Assembly (NCBI GenBank): GCA_015478575.1
Contig: JADMIN010000004.1
Span: forward strand, 1 to 20,612
DNA length: 20,612 bases
Source: Ktedonobacterales bacterium
GTDB taxonomy: Bacteria; Chloroflexota; Ktedonobacteria; Ktedonobacterales; JADMIN01
Reading direction: 5' to 3'
Positions 20,262 to 20,612 of the stretch are shown here, in pieces. Under the pieces are notes generated by a model, which was not told the origin of the DNA, ran no database searches, and saw nothing but the letters and a program-made list of their open reading frames with translations. Position numbers and translations under genes: made by a program. Within the stretch, counting starts at the first letter, position 1. The number at the start of each line of letters is the position of its first letter.

Positions 20262-20612
20262 CTAGGATTCGGACTCCGGCTCGCGCCGTGGGGTCTCGGT
20301 CGGATTCTCGGTCGGATTCTCTGGCGCATTGGCCGCTGGTGCCGGGAACTCGTGCGCGGCGGGTGCTGGTGTCACGGGGCCGCTGCTCGGCAGATCCGGC
20401 CCTTTGCCCGTCGCGCCGCTGCCCTCCGGCACGGGACCACTAGGCGCGGGCGTTATCGGCCCCGGCGTGGGTGTCGCGCCCCCCGCGCTGGGTCCGCTGG
20501 ATGGCGTGCGCGGTGGGCGTGGCGCGCGTGGGGCGCCTGTCGCGCCGCTCCGCTCACCGCCGCTCCGCTCACCGCCGCTCCGCTCACCGCCGCTCCGCTC
20601 ACCGCCGCTCCG
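20262..20612 (-). CDS. rpsC: Ribosomal protein uS3 (S3), low-complexity C-terminal tail (partial)
   Basis: The minus-strand frame is open from the right edge for 116 codons, ending at TAG. No S3 domain is inside the window; assignment as rpsC rests on position directly before rplP, the fixed order in this cluster. The visible sequence is repeats of RSGGE followed by a Pro/Ala/Gly/Thr-rich stretch ending in ENPTENPTETPRREPESES. Extended S3 tails are known in some phyla, but a tail over 110 residues would be long. A separate hypothetical gene is the alternative. Confidence 0.65.
   Translation of the reverse strand, partial: RSGGERSGGERSGGERSGGERSGATGAPRAPRPPRTPSSGPSAGGATPTPGPITPAPSGPVPEGSGATGKGPDLPSSGPVTPAPAAHEFPAPAANAPENPTENPTETPRREPESES
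20543..20612. repeat. 15-bp tandem repeat, at least 4.7 copies, running off the right edge
   Basis: The unit CGCCGCTCCGCTCAC is perfect in every visible copy and encodes RSGGE on the minus strand. The true copy number is unknown because the repeat continues past the window. Confidence 0.95.

Noticed and set aside
1..20612. Defence, secretion or biosynthetic system hidden in the window
   Set aside because: All genes except one small ORF are recognised housekeeping families, and the spacers hold only repeats, hairpins and promoters.

Overview
The window is a high-GC bacterial chromosome segment dominated by one long minus-strand translation cluster: the C-terminal part of S10, then spc and alpha. 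Read in transcription order from the right edge it runs rpsC(partial)-rplP-rpmC-rpsQ-rplN-rplX-rplE-rpsN-rpsH-rplF-rplR-rpsE-rpmD-rplO-secY-adk-map-infA-rpmJ-rpsM-rpsK-rpsD-rpoA-rplQ-truA-rplM-rpsI, followed by one unrecognised 114-residue ORF. The left 3.3 kb is on the plus strand and converges on the cluster. It holds the C-terminal part of a YegS/DgkB-type lipid kinase overlapping by 4 nt a Ski2-like DExH helicase.

The gene order (rpsD between rpsK and rpoA; secY-adk-map-infA; truA-rplM-rpsI after rplQ), the high GC and the RpoA and SecY sequences suggest Chloroflexota, possibly a Ktedonobacteria-like lineage. That placement is inference from memory of the families; Actinobacteria share much of the order and cannot be excluded without a tree.

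Region by region: 1-3328 lipid kinase and helicase; 3370-3714 small unknown ORF; 3855-3937 a 17-bp tandem repeat behind rpsI; 3940-10203 infA-to-rpsI block (initiation factor, S13/S11/S4, RNA polymerase alpha, L17, TruA, L13, S9); 10204-10623 a regulatory spacer with a hairpin around the map stop codon, an extended -10 promoter and a leader hairpin; 10624-14694 map, adk, secY, rplO, rpmD, with a second extended -10 promoter just upstream of rpmD; 14852-20612 rpsE back to the tail of rpsC. Together the genes make ribosomal proteins, the translocon pore, the first-step N-terminal maturation enzyme, IF-1 and the polymerase alpha subunit.

What stands out is the texture of the cluster, not its gene content. 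Spacers of 80-420 nt, unusually long for such an operon, carry hairpins and short direct repeats, and many genes end in low-complexity tails encoded by short tandem repeats (lipid kinase, rplM, rplE, rpsE, rpsC, plus a SecY loop). bL17 carries a roughly 95-residue internal insertion. I found no mobile element, CRISPR array, tRNA or rRNA, and no evidence for an undescribed multi-gene system.
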